Positions 26,664 to 35,220 of a DNA stretch of 64,000 bases are shown piece after piece. Made by a program: the position numbers and the translations under genes. Below the pieces are notes generated by a model. The model was not told where the DNA came from. It ran no database searches and saw only the letters and a list, made by a program, of their open reading frames with translations. Within the stretch, counting starts at the first letter, position 1. Each line of letters opens with the position of its first letter. Origin of the DNA: Micromonospora sp045209745 (GTDB lineage Bacteria; Actinomycetota; Actinomycetes; Mycobacteriales; Micromonosporaceae). The stretch lies in NCBI RefSeq assembly GCF_045209745.1, contig NZ_CP109273.1, positions 930,001 through 994,000 of the forward strand, written 5' to 3'.

Positions 26664-27721
26664 GATTGCTCCTTACCGGCCAGGTCCAGTGCCACGTCCA
26701 CGATCATGTCCTCCTGGCCGCCGACCATCCGGCGGCGACCCAACTCGACCAGGATCGACCGGACGTCCACGCCGTAGCGCTCCGAGGCCCGCTCGGCGTG
26801 CCGCAGGAAGCTGGAGTAGACCCCCGCGTACCCCAGGGAGAGGGTCTCCCGGTCCACCTGGACCGGCCGGTCCTGCAGGGGGCGGACGATGTCGTCGGCG
26901 GCGTCCATCAGCGCGAACACGTCGCAACCGTGCCGCCAGCCGTGCAGCTCGGCGACGGCGACGAAGACCTCCAGCGGCGCGTTGCCGGCACCCGCGCCCA
27001 TGCCGGCGAGGGAGGCGTCGACGCGGACGGTCCGGCCGTGGGGTGCGTCGGAGCCGGCCGGGCCGGACCCGGTGACCCGGCCGTGCTCGACGGCGAGCAC
27101 GCTGTTGGCCACCCCGAGCGACAGGTTGTGGTGGGCGTGGATGCCGATCTGCGTCTCCGGGGCGAGGACCTGCCGGTACGCGTCGACCCGCTGCGCCACG
27201 TCGGACATCAGCAGCCGACCGCCGGAGTCGGTGACGTAGACGCAGTGCGCCCCGTACGACTCCATGAGCTTGGCCTGCCCGGCGAGCCCGGCCGCGTCAT
27301 TCATATGCGACATCATCAGGAACCCGGCCACGTCCATGCCGTTCTCCCTGGCCCAGGAGATGTGCTGGGCGGAGATGTCCGCCTCGGTGCAGTGGGTGGC
27401 GATCCGGACGCTGGTCACGCCGAGCGCCTTCGCGGCCTTCAGGTCGGCGATCGTGCCGATGCCCGGCAGCAGCAGGGTGGTCAGCTTCGCCATGGTCAGC
27501 ACCTCGGCAGCCGCCGCGATCCACTCGGCGTCGCTGGCGGCACCGTGGCCGTAGTTGACGCTGGAACCGGCGAGCCCGTCACCGTGCGCCACCTCGATCG
27601 CGGCCACACCGGCGGTGTCCAGCGCGGCGGCGATGGTGCGTACCTGCTCGACGGTGTACTGGTGGGCGATGGCGTGCATGCCGTCGCGCAGCGTCACGTC
27701 CTGGATGTACAGGTCGGTCAT
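26660..27721 (-). CDS. 4-hydroxy-2-oxovalerate aldolase
   Basis: A 353-residue DmpG/MhpE-type aldolase cleaving 4-hydroxy-2-oxovalerate to pyruvate and acetaldehyde. The N-terminal TIM-barrel motif is IQDVTLRDGMHAIAHQY; the Mn ligands are the Asp of LRDG and the two His of GIHAHHNLSLG. The C-terminal communication domain that docks the dehydrogenase is present. It follows the acetaldehyde dehydrogenase with a 4-nt overlap, as usual for the channelled pair. Confidence 0.96.
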   Translation of the reverse strand: MTDLYIQDVTLRDGMHAIAHQYTVEQVRTIAAALDTAGVAAIEVAHGDGLAGSSVNYGHGAASDAEWIAAAAEVLTMAKLTTLLLPGIGTIADLKAAKALGVTSVRIATHCTEADISAQHISWARENGMDVAGFLMMSHMNDAAGLAGQAKLMESYGAHCVYVTDSGGRLLMSDVAQRVDAYRQVLAPETQIGIHAHHNLSLGVANSVLAVEHGRVTGSGPAGSDAPHGRTVRVDASLAGMGAGAGNAPLEVFVAVAELHGWRHGCDVFALMDAADDIVRPLQDRPVQVDRETLSLGYAGVYSSFLRHAERASERYGVDVRSILVELGRRRMVGGQEDMIVDVALDLAGKEQS

Positions 27722-28650
27722 CGCGCGGCCACCTCCGAGGAGCGCAGGGCCACCAGCCGCTCGGCGGTGCGCAGCGCGGCGGAGGTCATGATGTCCAGGT
27801 TGCCGGCGTACGCCGGCAGGTAGTGCCCAGCCCCGGAGACCTCCAGGAAGACCGAGACCTGCAACGCGGTGAGCTGCCGCCCGAGCGTCGGCAGGTACGC
27901 CTGCACCCGCTCGAACTGCACGTCCTGCTTGAGCCGGTAGCCGGGGACGTACTCCTGGACCGTCGCCACCATGTCCGCCACCGAGGCGGCGATGGCCTCG
28001 GTGTCGGCGTCGGCGTCCGGGCAGAGGCAGTAGACGGTGTCCCGCATGAGCAGCGGCGGGTCCGCCGGGTTCAGCACGATGATCGCCTTGCCCCGCTCGG
28101 CGCCGCCGACCACCTCGATGGCGCGGGCCGTGGTCTCGGTGAACTCGTCGATGTTGGCCCGGGTGCCCGGCCCTGCCGACCTCGACGCGATCGAGGCGAC
28201 GATCTCCCCGTACGCCACCGGGGTGATCCGCCGGACGGCGGCGACGATCGGCACCGTCGCCTGCCCGCCGCAGGTCACCATGTTGACGTTCGGCTCGTGC
28301 AGGTGCTCGTCGAGGTTGACCGGCGGCACCACGTAGGGGCCGACCGCGGCCGGGGTCAGGTCGACGAGCGTGCGGCCGTGTGCGCGCAGCACCTCGTCGT
28401 GGCGCCGGTGCGCGCCGGCCGAGGTGGCGTCGAAGACCAGCTCGACGTCGGCGAACTCGGGCATCGCGACAAGTCCGTCCACGCCGTCGGCGGTGGTGGC
28501 CACGCCGAGCCGGCGGGCCCGGGCCAGGCCGTCGGAGGCCGGGTCGATACCGGCCATCGCCACCATCCGCAGGCTGTCACTCAGCCGCAACACCTTGATC
28601 ATCAGGTCGGTGCCGATGTTGCCGGAACCGAGCACCGCCACTCCGGTCAC
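27718..28650 (-). CDS. acetaldehyde dehydrogenase (acylating)
   Basis: A 310-residue DmpF/MhpF-type enzyme oxidising acetaldehyde to acetyl-CoA with NAD and CoA, in complex with the aldolase. The Rossmann motif is VLGSGNIGTDLMIKVL, and the catalytic Cys is in NVNMVTCGGQATVPIV. Its ATG overlaps the hydratase stop by 4 nt. Confidence 0.96.
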   Translation of the reverse strand: MTGVAVLGSGNIGTDLMIKVLRLSDSLRMVAMAGIDPASDGLARARRLGVATTADGVDGLVAMPEFADVELVFDATSAGAHRRHDEVLRAHGRTLVDLTPAAVGPYVVPPVNLDEHLHEPNVNMVTCGGQATVPIVAAVRRITPVAYGEIVASIASRSAGPGTRANIDEFTETTARAIEVVGGAERGKAIIVLNPADPPLLMRDTVYCLCPDADADTEAIAASVADMVATVQEYVPGYRLKQDVQFERVQAYLPTLGRQLTALQVSVFLEVSGAGHYLPAYAGNLDIMTSAALRTAERLVALRSSEVAAR

Positions 28651-29444
28651 TTGTCGCCCCCCTTACTGAAACAGGTTCGCACCGAGCCGAGCCCGGAGAT
28701 TCGCGCCTCGTACGCGGCCCCGGGGGTGACCGGCACCATCGGGCCGAGCGCACCGGAGAGCACCACGTCCCCGGCGCGCAGCGGGTCACCGGCGCGGGCG
28801 AGGGTGTCGGCCAGCCACTGCAGGGCGTGCAGCGGGTTGCCCAGGCAGGCGGCGCCTGCGCCCACCGAGACCGGCTCACCGGCGTGCTCCAGCACCATCC
28901 CGCACAGCCGCAGGTCGATGTCGGCGAGCCGGCGCGGCGTGGTGCCGAGCACGAAGAGCCCGCTGGAGGCGTTGTCGGCGACGGTGTCCACGATGGAGAT
29001 GTCCCAGCCGGCGATCCGCGAGTCGACGATCTCGATCGCCGGCAGCACGTGGTCGACCGCGCGGATCAGGTCGACCGTCGTGACCTGCGGGTTCGGGAGA
29101 TCCTTGGCGAGCACGAACGCGATCTCCGCCTCGACCCGCGGTTGGAGCAGCCGGTCGATGGCCACCTCGACGCCGTCGCCGACCGCCATGGCGTCGGTCA
29201 GCATGCCGAAGTCAGGTTGGAACACCCCGAAGGTCTCCTGCACCGCCCGGGAGGTCAGCCCGATCTTCGCGCCGACCCGACGTTCGCCGCGGCCCTGCCA
29301 GGCCCGCGCCTGGAGCTGCTGCACACGGTACGCGGACTCGACGTCTCCCTCCGCCAGCAGCCGGCCGCGTAGCGGTGGGCACGGCTTGCCGGTGTGGCGG
29401 GCGTCGGCCAACTCCCGGTTGGCGGCCTCGATGTCAGGTTTCAT
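28647..29444 (-). CDS. 2-oxopent-4-enoate hydratase
   Basis: A 265-residue DmpE/MhpD-type hydratase adding water to 2-oxopent-4-enoate to give 4-hydroxy-2-oxovalerate. It carries GAKIGLTSRAVQETFGVFQPDFG, RVEAEIAFVLAKDLP and EIVDSRIAGWDISIVDTVADNASSG. Position directly before the dehydrogenase and aldolase supports hydratase rather than decarboxylase. ATG 29444 has a good AGGAG site; unlike most genes of the operon it begins 24 nt downstream of the stop of the previous gene, so it can be translated independently. Confidence 0.88.
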   Translation of the reverse strand: MKPDIEAANRELADARHTGKPCPPLRGRLLAEGDVESAYRVQQLQARAWQGRGERRVGAKIGLTSRAVQETFGVFQPDFGMLTDAMAVGDGVEVAIDRLLQPRVEAEIAFVLAKDLPNPQVTTVDLIRAVDHVLPAIEIVDSRIAGWDISIVDTVADNASSGLFVLGTTPRRLADIDLRLCGMVLEHAGEPVSVGAGAACLGNPLHALQWLADTLARAGDPLRAGDVVLSGALGPMVPVTPGAAYEARISGLGSVRTCFSKGGDK

Positions 29445-29467
29445 GTCCGCTCCTCGCTGCGGTGCGC

Positions 29468-30976
29468 TCACGACAGGTCCACGCAGACGTTGGTGAGTTC
29501 GGAGTAGAAGTTCAGCGAGTGCACGCCGCCTTCGCGGCCGATGCCGGACGCCTTCACCCCGCCGAACGGGGTGCGCAGGTCACGCAGGAACCACGTGTTG
29601 ACCCAGACGATGCCAGCGTCGAGCTGCGCCCCGGCGCGGTGCGCGACGCCCACGTCCCGGGTCCACACGGCCGCCGCCAGGCCGTATTCGGTGCCGTTCG
29701 CGAGGGCGTACGCCTCGTCCTCGGTGTCGAACGGCGCCACGTGCACCACCGGGCCGAAGATCTCCTCCCGGTTGGTGCGGGCGTCCGGGCCGAGCCCGGT
29801 GAGCACCGTCGGCTGCACGTACGACCCGCCGTCGCGGGCGTCACCGAAAGTGGGCGTGCCACCGCCGGTGAGCACCTCGGCACCCTCGGTGCGGGCCAGC
29901 TCGTACGCGCCGAGCACCTTCGCCCGATGCTGCTGGGAGATCAGCGGCATGGTGGCGGTGGCCTCGTCGGTCGGCCAGCCGTACGCCAGTTCGCCTGCCC
30001 GCTTCGCGAGCCGGGCGGTGAACTCCTCGAAGACCGGGCGCTGCACATAGAGACGTTCGGTGCAGAGACACACCTGGCCGCCATTGGTGAAGCTGGAACG
30101 CATCGAACCGGCCACCGCGGCATCCAGGTCGGCGTCGGCGAAGACCAGGCCGGCGTTCTTGCCGCCCAGCTCGAAGCTCACCGCCTTCACCCCGTCGGCG
30201 GCGGCCCGCATGATCGCACCGCCGGTGGCCGACTCGCCGGTGAAGGTGATCGCGTCGACCCCCGGGTGGCGGGTGAGGAACTCGCCGGCCGAGTCCGGCC
30301 CGAACCCGTGCACCACGTTGAACACGCCGGCCGGTACGCCAGCTGCGGCCATCACCTCGGCGAGCAGCGTCGCCGAGGCGGGCGTCTCCTCGCTGGGCTT
30401 GACCACGACGGCGTTGCCGCAGGCCAGCGCCGGGGCCACCTTCCAGGTGAGCAGCAGCAACGGCAGGTTCCACGGCACGATGACCGCGACCACGCCGACC
30501 GGCTTGCGGAGCGCGTAGTTCAGCGCCCGGCCGCCGGTCGGGGTGACCGTCGTGAACGACTCGGTGGGCGCGGTCGCCACGATCTCCGCGAACGCCCGGA
30601 AGTTCGCCGCACCGCGCGGGATGTCCAGCGTGCGGGCCTGGGCGATGGATTTGCCGGTGTCGGCGACCTCGGCGGTGACCAGATCGTCGAAGCGGCGCTC
30701 CAACTCGTCGGCGACCCGGCGCAGCACCTCGGCGCGTTCCCGCTCGCCCATCCGGCCCCATGGGCCGCGCATCGCCGCCCGGGCGGCGGCCACCGCGTCG
30801 TCCACGGTGGACTTCGATGCCTCGACCACCTCGAAGACCGGTTCCCCGGTCACCGGGCTGGCCTTGGTGAACGTCGGCCCGCCGTCGACGAACTCGCCGG
30901 CGACGAAGTTGCGCAACCGCTGCGGACCACTCGGTGCGTGGCCGGCCAGCAACCGCGGATCCCAGGTGCCGGTCAT
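29468..30976 (-). CDS. 2-aminomuconate-6-semialdehyde dehydrogenase
   Basis: A 502-residue NAD-dependent aldehyde dehydrogenase. It would oxidise 2-aminomuconate semialdehyde to 2-aminomuconate; relatives act on 2-hydroxymuconic semialdehyde. Visible are VIVPWNLPLLLLTWK, the Glu of FELGGKNAG and the nucleophile Cys in NGGQVCLCTERLYV (around residue 304), and EIFGPVVHV. The ATG at 30976 overlaps the stop of the monooxygenase by 4 nt. Substrate is assigned from operon context. Confidence 0.92.
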   Translation of the reverse strand: MTGTWDPRLLAGHAPSGPQRLRNFVAGEFVDGGPTFTKASPVTGEPVFEVVEASKSTVDDAVAAARAAMRGPWGRMGERERAEVLRRVADELERRFDDLVTAEVADTGKSIAQARTLDIPRGAANFRAFAEIVATAPTESFTTVTPTGGRALNYALRKPVGVVAVIVPWNLPLLLLTWKVAPALACGNAVVVKPSEETPASATLLAEVMAAAGVPAGVFNVVHGFGPDSAGEFLTRHPGVDAITFTGESATGGAIMRAAADGVKAVSFELGGKNAGLVFADADLDAAVAGSMRSSFTNGGQVCLCTERLYVQRPVFEEFTARLAKRAGELAYGWPTDEATATMPLISQQHRAKVLGAYELARTEGAEVLTGGGTPTFGDARDGGSYVQPTVLTGLGPDARTNREEIFGPVVHVAPFDTEDEAYALANGTEYGLAAAVWTRDVGVAHRAGAQLDAGIVWVNTWFLRDLRTPFGGVKASGIGREGGVHSLNFYSELTNVCVDLS

Positions 30977-32310
30977 GCGCGCCTCCCTCGGCTCAGTGCC
31001 GCGCCGACCGCGCCGACCAGCATCAGCGCGGCCCCGCCGACGACCGCGCCCAGCACCCGGTGCTGTCGGCGCACCCGGCGGCGAACCTCCGCGTACGGGG
31101 TGGTGGAGAAGGACACCAGCTCGTACTCGGAAACGTACCGGCCGGGCAGGGCCCGCTCCAGTGCGTGCTCCACCCGCCGCCTGAGCTGGAAGACCGGGGA
31201 GGCGACCTTGTCCCGCATCTCCACAAAATTGGTCAGTGCCATCGTCGCGATGGCCTCGGCGTTCTGCTGCCGGCGTCGCTGGAACAGCGGCAGCGCCGCC
31301 AACCAGTCGTCGGCGCACTCGTCCAGGCAACGGTCCAGCTCGACCACGTCCTCGAAGGCGCAGTTGGCGCCCTGGCCATAGAAGGGCACGATCGCGTGCG
31401 CCGCGTCGCCGAGCAGGCCGACCGTGCCGTAGACCTGCCAGGGGGTGCAGCGGACCGTGCCGAGCACGCCCACCGGGTTCTGCTGGTAGTCGTCGACCAG
31501 GTTCGGGGCCAGCGGAACGACGTCCGGGTAGTGCTCCGCGAAGTACCGTTCGATCTCCGCCGGGCTGCTGAGCGAGGCGAAGCTGCCAGCACCGTCGTTG
31601 GGCCAGAACAGCGTGCAGGTGAAGGAGCGGTCCGGGTTCGGCAACGCGATCATCATCGAGGTGCCGCGCGGCCAGATGTGCAGCGCGTCCTCCTCCAGGG
31701 CGAAGTCCCCGCCCAGCGGTGGGATCGTGAGCTCCTTGTAGCCGTAGTCGAGGAAGTTCACGCTCTCGTTCAGCAACCCGTACGCGAGCAGCTGCCCGCG
31801 CACCGCGGAGCCGGCGCCGTCGGCACCCAGCACGACCGACGCCTTGGCGGCGGCCGGGCCCTGCGGGGTCTCGAACCTCAGGGTGCCGTCGGTCGGATCG
31901 AGCCCGACCAACCGGTGGTCGAAGACGACCCGCACCCCGGGCAGCGCGGCGGCCTCGTCCAGCAGCGCGTTGTTCAGCGCACCCCGGCTGATCGAGTTGA
32001 TCGCCCGGTCACCGGCCGCGCTGTACGACTGGAACTGCTGCTCCCCCTCGACGGGGTGGATCATCCGGCCGCGCATCGGCAGCGCATCGGTCATCACCTG
32101 CTCGGCCAGCCCGATCCGGTGCAACGCGTCCAGCCCACGCTCGGAGAGCGCCAGGTTGATCGAGCGACCCCGCTCCGCCGTGCCCAGACGCGGGTCGGAC
32201 CGGCGCTCGTAGAGGGCCACCGGGTAGCCACGTCGGGCCAGGAAGCAGGCGGCCAGACAGCCGGCCAGCCCAGCACCGATGATCGCGATCTCGTCGCGCC
32301 GCGCGGTCAT
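30973..32310 (-). CDS. kmo: kynurenine 3-monooxygenase with C-terminal membrane helix
   Basis: A 445-residue FAD-dependent hydroxylase turning L-kynurenine into 3-hydroxykynurenine. The FAD motif IIGAGLAGCLAACFLARRG is at the N-terminus; the RSINLALSERG, LGADGAGSAVRG and GLLGDAAHAIVPFYGQGAN motifs match the KMO family. The last 30 residues contain a hydrophobic helix (about 419-439) and a basic end (SRGRRA), suggesting a membrane anchor as in eukaryotic KMO. ATG 32310 overlaps the kynureninase stop by 4 nt. Confidence 0.95.
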   Translation of the reverse strand: MTARRDEIAIIGAGLAGCLAACFLARRGYPVALYERRSDPRLGTAERGRSINLALSERGLDALHRIGLAEQVMTDALPMRGRMIHPVEGEQQFQSYSAAGDRAINSISRGALNNALLDEAAALPGVRVVFDHRLVGLDPTDGTLRFETPQGPAAAKASVVLGADGAGSAVRGQLLAYGLLNESVNFLDYGYKELTIPPLGGDFALEEDALHIWPRGTSMMIALPNPDRSFTCTLFWPNDGAGSFASLSSPAEIERYFAEHYPDVVPLAPNLVDDYQQNPVGVLGTVRCTPWQVYGTVGLLGDAAHAIVPFYGQGANCAFEDVVELDRCLDECADDWLAALPLFQRRRQQNAEAIATMALTNFVEMRDKVASPVFQLRRRVEHALERALPGRYVSEYELVSFSTTPYAEVRRRVRRQHRVLGAVVGGAALMLVGAVGAALSRGRRA

Positions 32311-33611
32311 GGGGCCACCTGCCCAACCGTCGCCGCGAGTGCTGCGGCGGCCCGCCAACAGTCGTGATACGTGGAGTAGAGCGGCACCGGTGCGAACCGG
32401 ATGATGTCCGGCTCGCGGGCGTCGGCGATGACGCCATGCTCGTACCGCAGGCGTTTGGTCAGCTCGGCGGCGTTGCCGGCGCCGATGCGCACCGAGAGCT
32501 GGCAGCCGCGCCGGGCGGGGTCGCGCGGGGTGACCACGCGCAGCGGCCGGTCGGCGACGACCTCGTCCAGCAGCGACTCCAGCCAGCCGGTGAGTCGCAG
32601 GCTGCGTGCGCGCAGCGCCGGCATGCCGACCGCGTCGAACAGCTCCAGCGAGGTGCGCACCGGGCCCATCGCGAAGATCGGCGGGTTGGAGATCTGCCAG
32701 GCCTCCACGGTGGCCGGTGGCCGGGACACCGGGGTCATCTCGAACCGGGTGGCCGCCGCGGTGCTCCACCAACCCTCGAAGCGGGGCAGGTCCTCATCGC
32801 CGAGGTGCCGCTCATGCACGAAGACGCCCGCCAGGGCACCCGGGCCTGAGTTCAGGTACTTGTAGGAGCACCACGCGGCGAAGTCGACGTCCCAGTCGTG
32901 CAGGGCCAGCGGCACGTTGCCGGCCGCGTGAGCCAGGTCCCAACCGACCACCGCGCCGGCCGACCGGCCGGCTGCCGTGATCGCCGGGATGTCCAGCAGC
33001 TCACCGGTGAGGTAGTTGACCCCACCGAGCAGCACCAGCGCCACCCGGTCGCCCTCGGCCGCCAGGTAGTCGGTCACGTCCTCGGTGCGCAGGGAGTCCT
33101 CGCCGACGCGCGGGCGCAGCCGGACCACGGTGTCGTCCGGGTCCAGACCGTGGAACCGGGCCTGACTGCGCACGGCGTAACTGTCCGAGGGGAACGCGGA
33201 GTCCTCGATGACGATGCGGGTGCGGGCGCCGGCCGGGCGGTAGAAACTCACCATCAGCAGGTGCAGGTTGACCGTGAGCGAGTTCATCACCACGGTCTCC
33301 GCGGGCCGGCCGCCGACAAGTCGCGCGGCCGGCGCGGTCAACAACTCGTGGTACGGCAACCAGGCGCGCTCCGCATCGAGGTGCCCCTCGACGCCGAGCC
33401 GCCCCCAGGCGTCCAGGTCGGCGAGGAGTTCGTCGCGGGTGGCCCGGGGTTGCAGGCCGAGCGAGTTGCCGGCGAGGTACGCCGATTCGGGATGGTCACC
33501 GCCGTCGGCCGGTGGCACGTGGAACAGGTGCCGGTGGCCCGGGTCGGTTTCGTCGAGGCGGTGCGCCTCACGTTCTGGGGTGTGCACAGGGGTTTCTCGC
33601 TCTCCGGTCAC
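32307..33611 (-). CDS. kynU: kynureninase
   Basis: A 434-residue PLP enzyme cleaving 3-hydroxykynurenine to 3-hydroxyanthranilate and alanine. The PLP lysine is in AWCSYKYLNSGPGALAG; SLTVNLHLLMVSFY, VLLGGVNYLTGELLD and GWDLAHAAGNVPL are family blocks. GTG 33611 is preferred because it overlaps the dioxygenase stop by 4 nt (GTGA); this gives a normal length. A longer frame upstream is antisense-like shadow. Confidence 0.95.
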   Translation of the reverse strand: MTGERETPVHTPEREAHRLDETDPGHRHLFHVPPADGGDHPESAYLAGNSLGLQPRATRDELLADLDAWGRLGVEGHLDAERAWLPYHELLTAPAARLVGGRPAETVVMNSLTVNLHLLMVSFYRPAGARTRIVIEDSAFPSDSYAVRSQARFHGLDPDDTVVRLRPRVGEDSLRTEDVTDYLAAEGDRVALVLLGGVNYLTGELLDIPAITAAGRSAGAVVGWDLAHAAGNVPLALHDWDVDFAAWCSYKYLNSGPGALAGVFVHERHLGDEDLPRFEGWWSTAAATRFEMTPVSRPPATVEAWQISNPPIFAMGPVRTSLELFDAVGMPALRARSLRLTGWLESLLDEVVADRPLRVVTPRDPARRGCQLSVRIGAGNAAELTKRLRYEHGVIADAREPDIIRFAPVPLYSTYHDCWRAAAALAATVGQVAP

Positions 33612-34513
33612 ATCGCGGTGCGGGCCGACCACAGCTCCGGGAAAACCACCCGGGCCATGCTGCGCTGCAACCACGCCAGGCCGGCGGAGCCGCCGCTGCC
33701 GACCTTGGCGCCCATTGTCCGCTGCACCGCCTTGACGTGGTTCCAGCGCCAGTCGCCGAACTCCTCGGCGACACCGCTCAGCGCCTCGCCGAGCAGTCGC
33801 AGGTGATTGTCCGGGCCGGTGTCGGTGTAGATCCGGACCCAGGCCGCCTCGACCGACGGCTGCGGGTCGTGCTCGACGGTCACGTCCCGGTCGAGCAGGT
33901 CGGCGGGGAGGTCGAAGCCACGCCGGGCGAGCAACGCGAGCACGTCGTCCCAGAGGCTCGGGGTGGCCAGCGCGGCGCTCAGCGCGGCGTGCACCTCGGT
34001 CTGCCGGCGGAACGGGCGGATCAGCGTCGGGTCGCGCAGCCCGAGCAGGAACTCCAGATGCCGGTACATGGCCGACTGGAAGCCGGAGCCCTCGCCGAGC
34101 AGGTTGCGGAACCGGTTGAAGTCGGCCGGGGTCATCCAGCGCAGACCCTGCCAGGCGGCGTTGAGCCCTTCCAGGTGCAGGGCGGCGCGGCGCAGTGGGG
34201 CCAGCGCCTCCCACACCTGGTCGGCGCGGATCAGCCGCTGCGTTTCCCGCAGCTCGTGGCAGGTCAGCCCGAAGTACAGCTCCATGATCTGGCTGACCAT
34301 CAGGAAGGACATCTCGCCGGGGTCGCTGCTGAGTGGCTGCTGTAGCTGGTGCAGGGTGCTGGCCTGCACGTACGCGTCGTACGGCACCCGCTCGGCGAAC
34401 TCCAGTGTCGGCTCGCCACCGTTGCGTGCGGCGCGGGCGGCCCGCTGCCGCGGGGTCACCGGTCGCACCAAGGCAGGGCGGTTCGGCGCCTGCCGCTCCG
34501 TCTGATCCACCAT
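33608..34513 (-). CDS. kynA: tryptophan 2,3-dioxygenase
   Basis: A 301-residue haem dioxygenase converting L-tryptophan to N-formylkynurenine; first step and first gene of the operon. The helical family blocks YDAYVQASTLHQLQQPLS, FLMVSQIMELYF, ALHLEGLNAAWQGLRWMTPADFNRFRN and the haem-ligand His in GDWRWNHVKAVQRTMG are present. ATG 34513 has a strong GGAGGGAG site. The promoter region is shared with the divergent Lrp-type regulator. Confidence 0.95.
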   Translation of the reverse strand: MVDQTERQAPNRPALVRPVTPRQRAARAARNGGEPTLEFAERVPYDAYVQASTLHQLQQPLSSDPGEMSFLMVSQIMELYFGLTCHELRETQRLIRADQVWEALAPLRRAALHLEGLNAAWQGLRWMTPADFNRFRNLLGEGSGFQSAMYRHLEFLLGLRDPTLIRPFRRQTEVHAALSAALATPSLWDDVLALLARRGFDLPADLLDRDVTVEHDPQPSVEAAWVRIYTDTGPDNHLRLLGEALSGVAEEFGDWRWNHVKAVQRTMGAKVGSGGSAGLAWLQRSMARVVFPELWSARTAM

Positions 34514-34606
34514 CTGTCTCCCTCCCCGGACTAGCGACGTCATGATCTCGCGGTCGGATCGGCTTGCGGAATGCCGGATCAACGGCTCTTGTCACATTCT
34601 CCTGGC

Positions 34607-34636
34607 GAACCAAAGGCAACTAGGCGAAGTTGGTTC
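34607..34636. promoter_or_regulatory. operator-like dyad between kyn operon and Lrp-type regulator
   Basis: GAACCAA (34607-34613) and its exact inverse TTGGTTC (34630-34636) are 16 nt apart, with a nested CAACT/AGTTG pair (34617-34621 and 34628-34632). The dyad lies in the intergenic space of 142 nt between divergent genes, immediately before the regulator's TAAGGT box. It is the best candidate for the regulator's binding site. Confidence 0.6.
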
Positions 34637-34643
34637 ACGAAAG

Positions 34644-34649
34644 TAAGGT
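34644..34649 (+). promoter_or_regulatory. -10 box for leaderless regulator transcript
   Basis: TAAGGT lies 6 nt before GTG 34656, fitting a leaderless mRNA; the dyad upstream would cover the -35 region and allow autoregulation. Confidence 0.5.
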
Positions 34650-34655
34650 CTGAGC

Positions 34656-35120
34656 GTGGACGACATGGACTGGGCGCTGCTGCGCGAGTTGCAGGCCGAC
34701 GCACGGCTCTCCTTCAGCGAGTTGTCCCGGCGGGTGCACCTGTCGCCACCGGCGGTCGCGGAGCGGGTCCGTCGGCTGGAGGAGACCGGAGTCATCACCG
34801 GCTACCACGCTCATGTCGACCTGAGTCGAGCCGGCCGGACCGTGGTCGCGCTGATCAGAATGTCCTGCTACGGGGCGCGATGCATCCTGCACGATCCGGC
34901 GGTGACCAGCTGGCCGGAGATCCTGGAAATCCACCGGATCACCGGGGACGCGTGCAGCATGCTGAAGGTGGCCGCCGGTTCGATCGGAGCGTTCGAGGGG
35001 GTCATCGACCGGCTCGCCCCATACGGGCAGCCGTCGAGCACGATGGTCCTCTCCTCCCCGCTGGACTGGCGCCCGATCACGCCGCTCCCCTCCACCGGGG
35101 CCACCCCGCGTCAGCGCTGA
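34656..35120 (+). CDS. Lrp/AsnC family transcriptional regulator of kyn operon
   Basis: A 154-residue regulator. The N-terminal winged HTH is clear (ALLRELQADARLSFSELSRRVHLSPPAVAERVRRLEETGVI, about residues 7-48). It is followed by an RAM/Lrp ligand-binding domain (YHAHVDLSRAGRTVVALIRM; EILEIHRITGDACSMLKV). It is transcribed divergently from the tryptophan degradation operon, so control by tryptophan or a kynurenine is the natural inference. The GTG start is supported by the TAAGGT box 6 nt upstream; an ATG three codons later is possible. Confidence 0.9.
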   Translation: MDDMDWALLRELQADARLSFSELSRRVHLSPPAVAERVRRLEETGVITGYHAHVDLSRAGRTVVALIRMSCYGARCILHDPAVTSWPEILEIHRITGDACSMLKVAAGSIGAFEGVIDRLAPYGQPSSTMVLSSPLDWRPITPLPSTGATPRQR

Positions 35121-35220
35121 CCCGTCCCGCCCGCCCGCGGGTTTGCCCCCGCGTCAGGGGGAAAGCAGCATGCGTGCCCAGGGGAGGGTTCCGGCGGTCG
35201 TCGCCGGTTGGGGGGAAATC

